A stretch of 64,000 nt of DNA, taken from contig CADBBK010000012.1 of the NCBI GenBank assembly GCA_902792895.1, positions 32,128 through 96,127 on the forward strand, read 5' to 3'. The DNA is from an uncultured Bacteroidales bacterium. GTDB lineage: Bacteria > Bacteroidota > Bacteroidia > Bacteroidales > Muribaculaceae. Under the pieces are notes generated by a model that was given only the letters and a program-made list of their open reading frames with translations, ran no database searches and had not been told where the DNA came from. Positions 59,808-64,000 of the stretch are shown here, in pieces. Position numbers and translations under genes: made by a program. Every line of letters begins with the position of its first letter. Position 1 is the first letter of the stretch.

Positions 59808-60434
59808 ATGGAACAGAACGATAAAATCCATCTCTTGCTCGACATGCACGAGCATCCCGAGAATTACACCGACGAGCAGTTGGCCGCCATGCTTGATGAC
59901 GAAATGCAGGATCAACTTGTCACCGCCAAGCGCGCGATGACCGACATTCCCGAGCCCGATGTGGATGCCGAGTGGCAACGCTTCGAGCAAGAACATGATG
60001 TCCCCGCCCGTAACCGCCGCTGGCTCAAGGTTGCTGCCATTTTCCTCGGCGTGATCATGCTTTCGGCCTTTACCTATGCCGCCATCCGTGCCGTGAGTCA
60101 TCATACCGTTGACATAGTCAAAGAACCCACCGAGATTGTCGCCCCGGCGCCGCAGCCCGAATCGACCGTAGGGCCTCGCCTTGGCGTGGCCGACACTGCG
60201 ACAGCAGTGGTAGCGGAGCCCGTCGTGTTCGACAACCAGCCGCTTGACCAGATGCTGGAAAAGATTGCGCCGCACTACGGCATGCAGGTCGAGTTCCGCA
60301 ACGAGGACTCCCGCGCGCTGCGCTTCTATTTCGTGTGGCAGCCCGATGAGGACCTGGATGCCGCGCTGGAGCGTCTCAACCTGTTCGAGAGTGTGAATAT
60401 CAGTAAGGAGGGCAATACAATCGTGGTGGAATGA
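59808..60434 (+). CDS. Anti-sigma factor with a DUF4974 (STN-like) C-terminus
   Basis: 208 residues. A cytoplasmic N-terminus (about 1-70) would bind the sigma factor, a TM helix spans 72-95, and a Pro/Thr-rich linker leads to a DUF4974 domain at about 140-208 (VFDNQPLDQMLEKIA, ALERLNLFESVNISKEGNTIVVE in part). The FecR domain normally found before DUF4974 is missing, so the protein is shorter than the usual 320-350. It overlaps the receptor start by 4 nt (ATGA). Confidence 0.82.
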   Translation: MEQNDKIHLLLDMHEHPENYTDEQLAAMLDDEMQDQLVTAKRAMTDIPEPDVDAEWQRFEQEHDVPARNRRWLKVAAIFLGVIMLSAFTYAAIRAVSHHTVDIVKEPTEIVAPAPQPESTVGPRLGVADTATAVVAEPVVFDNQPLDQMLEKIAPHYGMQVEFRNEDSRALRFYFVWQPDEDLDAALERLNLFESVNISKEGNTIVVE

Positions 60435-62947
60435 TGGCAAGACGCATGATATTTATCGTGGCATGCCTGTGCATCGCCACGGCTGCCTTCGGGCAGCGGG
60501 TGACGCGGACGTTCAATGACGTGTCGATGAGCGAGGCGCTCAAGTGGCTCAACGAGCGGGGTGGGGAATACAACATCAGTTTTCTGTATAACGAGTTGGA
60601 GGACTTCAGGGTGACGACGTCGGTCAAGAACAAGTCGGTGCCCGATGCCATCCAGCAGTTGATCGGTTTCTATCCCATCAAGATGACTGTACAGGGCAAG
60701 GAAATAGCAGTCGAGTGCCCGCAGAAGGCCTCCACGCGTTACAAGGGCACTGTCCTCGACGAGACGGGCCTGCCCTTGCCCTATGCCAACGTTGCCCTGC
60801 TCTCGCCGCGCGACTCCACCCTCATTACCGGTGGCGTGACCAACGAGAGCGGTCTGTTCGTCATCCCATGTGACCAGAGCGGCGTCCTCGCCCGCATCAC
60901 CTACGTCGGCTACCGCCCCGTCTATCGCCACTGCAAGACCCCTCACCTGGGCACCATCAAGATGCAGCCCGACCAATACACCCTGGGCAGCGTCACCGTC
61001 AAGGGCGAACGGCCGATAGTTAAGGCTGAAAACGGACACTTGACATACAACATGCCGCAACTGTTGGAAATTCTGCCAGCCGATGACGCCTACGAAGCCT
61101 TGACTCGTATTCCGGGCGTGACGGACGGCGGAGACGGACTGTCCTTTGCCGGGCAATCGGCAACACTCATCATCAACGGCAAGCCAACAACGCTAAGTGC
61201 CGAGCAAGTGGTGGAGCGGTTGAAGCAGATGCCTGCCGCACAACTGTCCAAAGCCGAGGTGATGCCGTCGGCTCCAGCCAGGTACCATGTGCGCGGGATG
61301 GCTATCAACATTGTAACGAAAGATTTCGCTGGCACAAACCAATTTTCAGGACAGTTGAAGGGCGGTTGGCAGCAGAGCAAATATGGCACAGGCTTTGCGG
61401 GCGGCAGCATCATCTATAATCATGGAAAGTTGGGCATAGACGCGTCTTACAAGTTCACCGATGGCACGGGCTATGGTCAGGTGGAGCACGAGGCCAACCA
61501 TCCTCTCAATGGTCAACGTGTGTACTACAGTGACAAGACCCGCAACCGCAGCGAGGGCTTAAGCCATGATTATCGCATGGGTATAGACTATGTCATCGCG
61601 GCCGATCATCGCCTGAGCCTGGCCTACACTGGACAATGGAACTCCACCCGTTCCACCAACACCACGACAGGCACGGCGCAATCCATACAGCACTCCCGTC
61701 AACACGAGTATCTGCACAACGTTGATGCCAGTTATTCGGCTCCGTTCGGCCTGCAACTCGGCGTTTCCTATACCAACTATCAGGAACCCCGGACTCAGAA
61801 CCTTGACGGCGAGTTGTACGACATCAGCCGCAACCTCTATGTCGATAGCCGTCAGAAGGTGAGCAAGTGGCTCTTTACAGCAGACCAAACTCACACCTTG
61901 CCGAAAGGTTGGGAACTGAGTTATGGTGGCAAAGTGCAGTTCACCAATAACAATAGTTATCAGACCACCCTCGATGCAAATCGCCAACCCCTGCCCGATG
62001 CCACCTCACACGTTAACTATGACGAGCGCATCATGAATGGCTATGTGGGAGTGAGCAAACAAATTGGCGAGTCGTTGAGCCTTGAAACATCGGTGACAGC
62101 CGAGCAGTATCACGCCACCAAATGGAACGAATGGCGCATTTATCCGCAGTTCAATGCCATGTGGAATATCAATGACAAGAACATGCTCAACTTTGGTATC
62201 AGCAGTCAGGCCATCTATCCCAGTTACTGGAGCACGATGAGCAGCATCTACTACGCATCGGCCTACAGCGAGATATGGGGTAATCCCGACCTGAAACCGA
62301 TGTCAAAATATGACTTCAACTTGATGTGGCAACTCAACCGCAAATACACCTTCTCGGCCTTCGCCATGTTAGAGCCCGACTATTTCGTGCAGATGGCCTA
62401 TCAGCCGTCAGACCGCATGGCCGTTGTGATGAAGGAGACCAATTTTGACTATTCCAACTACTTCGGCCTGCAAGCCTCGGCGCAATTTCGAGTTGGTGGC
62501 TGGCTCAACGGCAACGTCATGGCTACGGCCCTCTATCGCCACGATAAAACGAATAGTTTCTTTGATCTGCCTATTGACCGCACCTTCCTTTCGGGAATAT
62601 TGGGTGGTATGGTTGCGGCTAAACTGTCTTCGCGGCACAATATTCAGTTTATCCTGAATCCGTTTTTCCAGACCAAGGCCATCCAAGGTGTCTATGACAT
62701 CGATCCGCTGCTGCGGCTCAATGCGACCCTCCGTTATACCTCCGGCAACGGTAAGTGGAGTTTTGTTGCGCAAGGTGACAACATCCTGAATGCTCACATC
62801 AACACGCACTCCTGCATAGCCAATCAGGACTATGCCATGCGTCTATGGATGCCCTACACCACCTACTCGTTAACCGTCATCTACCGTATCGGTAACTTCA
62901 AGGAGAAGAAGACCAAGGCCGTTGACACCTCGCGCATGGGATATTGA
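60431..62947 (+). CDS. TonB-type outer-membrane receptor with N-terminal STN-like signalling domain
   Basis: 838 residues. Signal peptide (about 1-22), an STN-like domain at about 26-96 (FNDVSMSEALKWLNE, DAIQQLIGFYPIKMTVQGKEIAVE in part), a CarboxypepD_reg-like domain at about 103-190 (RYKGTVLDETGLPLPYANV), then a plug (about 195-320) and an outer-membrane beta-barrel ending near KKTKAVDTSRMGY. STN domains contact anti-sigma factors. No SusD partner is visible, so the substrate may be small or protein-like and not a large glycan. Co-transcribed with the sigma/anti-sigma genes. Confidence 0.85.
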   Translation: MMARRMIFIVACLCIATAAFGQRVTRTFNDVSMSEALKWLNERGGEYNISFLYNELEDFRVTTSVKNKSVPDAIQQLIGFYPIKMTVQGKEIAVECPQKASTRYKGTVLDETGLPLPYANVALLSPRDSTLITGGVTNESGLFVIPCDQSGVLARITYVGYRPVYRHCKTPHLGTIKMQPDQYTLGSVTVKGERPIVKAENGHLTYNMPQLLEILPADDAYEALTRIPGVTDGGDGLSFAGQSATLIINGKPTTLSAEQVVERLKQMPAAQLSKAEVMPSAPARYHVRGMAINIVTKDFAGTNQFSGQLKGGWQQSKYGTGFAGGSIIYNHGKLGIDASYKFTDGTGYGQVEHEANHPLNGQRVYYSDKTRNRSEGLSHDYRMGIDYVIAADHRLSLAYTGQWNSTRSTNTTTGTAQSIQHSRQHEYLHNVDASYSAPFGLQLGVSYTNYQEPRTQNLDGELYDISRNLYVDSRQKVSKWLFTADQTHTLPKGWELSYGGKVQFTNNNSYQTTLDANRQPLPDATSHVNYDERIMNGYVGVSKQIGESLSLETSVTAEQYHATKWNEWRIYPQFNAMWNINDKNMLNFGISSQAIYPSYWSTMSSIYYASAYSEIWGNPDLKPMSKYDFNLMWQLNRKYTFSAFAMLEPDYFVQMAYQPSDRMAVVMKETNFDYSNYFGLQASAQFRVGGWLNGNVMATALYRHDKTNSFFDLPIDRTFLSGILGGMVAAKLSSRHNIQFILNPFFQTKAIQGVYDIDPLLRLNATLRYTSGNGKWSFVAQGDNILNAHINTHSCIANQDYAMRLWMPYTTYSLTVIYRIGNFKEKKTKAVDTSRMGY
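60483..61005 (+). repeat. 523-bp repeat, copy 1 (receptor N-terminal half)
   Basis: It aligns without gaps to copy 2 at 63144-63666. I counted 34 differences in 523 positions (about 93.5% identity), most at third codon positions. Both ends coincide with domain borders. Confidence 0.9.
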
Positions 62948-63001
62948 ACCACGCGCCACACTCAATGCAGGAAATCGCTTCTACATATCGCCCAATGCAA
63001 T

Positions 63002-63033
63002 CCACCCTCTCACCAGCGACAGCGAGAGGGTGG
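63002..63033 (+). terminator. Hairpin between the two receptor genes
   Basis: CCACCCTCTC pairs perfectly with GAGAGGGTGG around a 12-nt loop. It has no U run, so it may only reduce readthrough into the second receptor. Confidence 0.45.
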
Positions 63034-63090
63034 AAGATGGGTGTTGCTCAAACGCTATTTGTCACCATAATAAAAACTCAGATAAAAAAG

Positions 63091-64000
63091 CATGAATCGA
63101 TTATATACGTTATTCTTTCTATCAGTTCTATCTTTGTTCTCTCCTGCCTTCGGGCAGCGGGTGACGCGGACGTTCAATGACGTGTCGATGAGCGAGGCGC
63201 TCAAGTGGCTTAACGAGCGGGGTGGGGAATACAACATCAGTTTTCTCTTCAATGAGTTGGAGGACTTCAGGGTGACGACGTCGGTCAAGAACAAGTCGGT
63301 GCCCGATGCCATCCAGCAACTGATCGGCTTCTATCCCATCAAGATGACCGTGCAAGGCAAGGAAATCGCCGTCGAGTGCCCGCAGAAGGCCTCCACGCGC
63401 TACAAGGGCACCGTCCTCGACGAGACGGGCCAGCCGTTGCCCTATGCCAACGTGGCCCTGCTCTCGCCACGAGACTCCACCCTCATCACCGGCGGCGTGA
63501 CCAACGAGAGCGGCATTTTTGTCATCCCTTGCGACCAGAGCGGCGTTCTCGCCCGCATCACCTACGTCGGCTACCGCCCCGTCTATCGCCACTGCAAGAC
63601 CTCCCACCTGGGCACCATCAAGATGCAGCCCGACCAATACACCCTCGACGGCGTCACCGTCAAGGGGGAGCGTCCCCAGTACCAGATGACCACTGGTGGC
63701 ATGACGGTCAATGTCGCGGGCACGGTGCTCAGCGAAATGGGTACGGGTATTGACGTGCTGGGCCAGTTACCGCGAGTCGATGTCAAGGGCGACGGCCAAG
63801 TGAGCATCTTTGGCAGCGGCACGCCGCTCATCTATATCAATAACCGCCCGATTCAGAGCAATACCGAGTTGTCACGTCTCAAGTCGGGCGACATCAAGTC
63901 TATCGACGTGATTACGAGCCCAGGTGCGCGATACAAAAAGAATGTGTCGTCGGTCATCCGCATCTACACGGTCAAGCCTCAGGGCGACGGTTTTAGTATC
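63091..64000 (+). CDS. Second TonB-type receptor, N-terminal part (cut by window edge)
   Basis: 303 codons from ATG 63091. A different signal peptide (MNRLYTLFFLSVLSLFSPAFG) is joined to an STN-like domain and CarboxypepD_reg-like domain almost identical to those of the first receptor. After VTVKGERPQ the sequence departs and enters its own plug (GGMTVNVAGTVLSEMG, GQVSIFGSGTPLIYINN, SIDVITSPGARYKK in part). No promoter box is seen in the 143-nt gap. It is probably transcribed with the first receptor. Confidence 0.85.
63144..63666 (+). repeat. 523-bp repeat, copy 2 (receptor N-terminal half)
   Basis: Partner of 60483-61005, offset 2661 bp, same frame. Confidence 0.9.

Overview
This window is chromosomal DNA from a Bacteroidales gut bacterium. 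The best guess is the Muribaculaceae/Prevotellaceae neighbourhood, but the family call is inference. Three things point there: promoters of the Bacteroidetes type (TTTG, about 20 nt, then TAnnTTTG) before most transcription units; few recognisable Shine-Dalgarno sequences; and a gene set typical of the group, including BspA-like leucine-rich-repeat proteins with dockerin-type tails, DUF4919, DUF2851, GxxExxY, a CD225/DUF2752 pair, and an ECF sigma/anti-sigma/TonB-receptor cluster.

Layout. Positions 1-773 are the end of an integrated mobile element: the start of a tyrosine integrase and, beside it, the 3' part of a CAU-anticodon tRNA that forms the attachment site. 848-2432 hold a membrane protein with a Cys-rich head and a secreted coiled-coil protein. 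2820-7092 is a housekeeping operon (DUF177, rpmF, fabH, era, der). 7233-9074 is a secreted LRR-dockerin protein. 9303-14014 is surE, gltX, an outer-membrane protein and waaA, facing divergent nagB. 15119-17271 hold a small lipoprotein and an acyl-CoA ligase. 17380-24554 is a long minus-strand run: rel, a 7TM-HD protein, a membrane protein, DUF4919 and a dockerin-CotH protein. 24732-31663 are cell-envelope genes: an esterase-propeller fusion, an NlpC/P60 hydrolase, a large FN3/cleaved-adhesin protein and a Rieske-like lipoprotein. 31771-39936 hold a glycosyltransferase, penicillin-binding protein 1A, another LRR-dockerin protein, DUF2851 and a polytopic membrane protein. 40048-45031 hold a truncated tRNA-Phe-like gene and two large BspA-like dockerin proteins. 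45426-49630 hold an L,D-transpeptidase, a probable small RNA, enolase, a secreted protein and the CD225/DUF2752 pair. 49742-53514 is an operon (rbfA, lolE-like permease, maoC, aroQ, GxxExxY, O-methyltransferase). 53671-59095 hold an M16 protease, a small membrane protein and an MsbA-like ABC exporter. 59311-64000 is an ECF sigma factor, its anti-sigma factor and two tandem TonB-type receptors, the second cut by the window end.

How the genes work together. Five secreted proteins carry dockerin-type modules, but no cohesin is visible here. The stringent-response enzyme (rel) and a probable cyclic-di-AMP phosphodiesterase (7TM-HD) share an operon. The sigma/anti-sigma pair sits beside two receptors whose N-terminal signalling halves are about 93% identical in DNA while their plug and barrel parts differ.

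The most unusual features are non-coding: two orphan consensus promoters followed by hairpins (probable small RNAs at 46136-46309 and about 2565-2665), a tRNA-Phe gene that runs into a terminator hairpin, a branched RNA fold at 36583-36680, tandem arrays with 9-bp and 7-bp units at gene boundaries, mirrored AACAAC arrays around the GxxExxY gene, and two genes whose start codon lies 5-7 nt after the -7 box.
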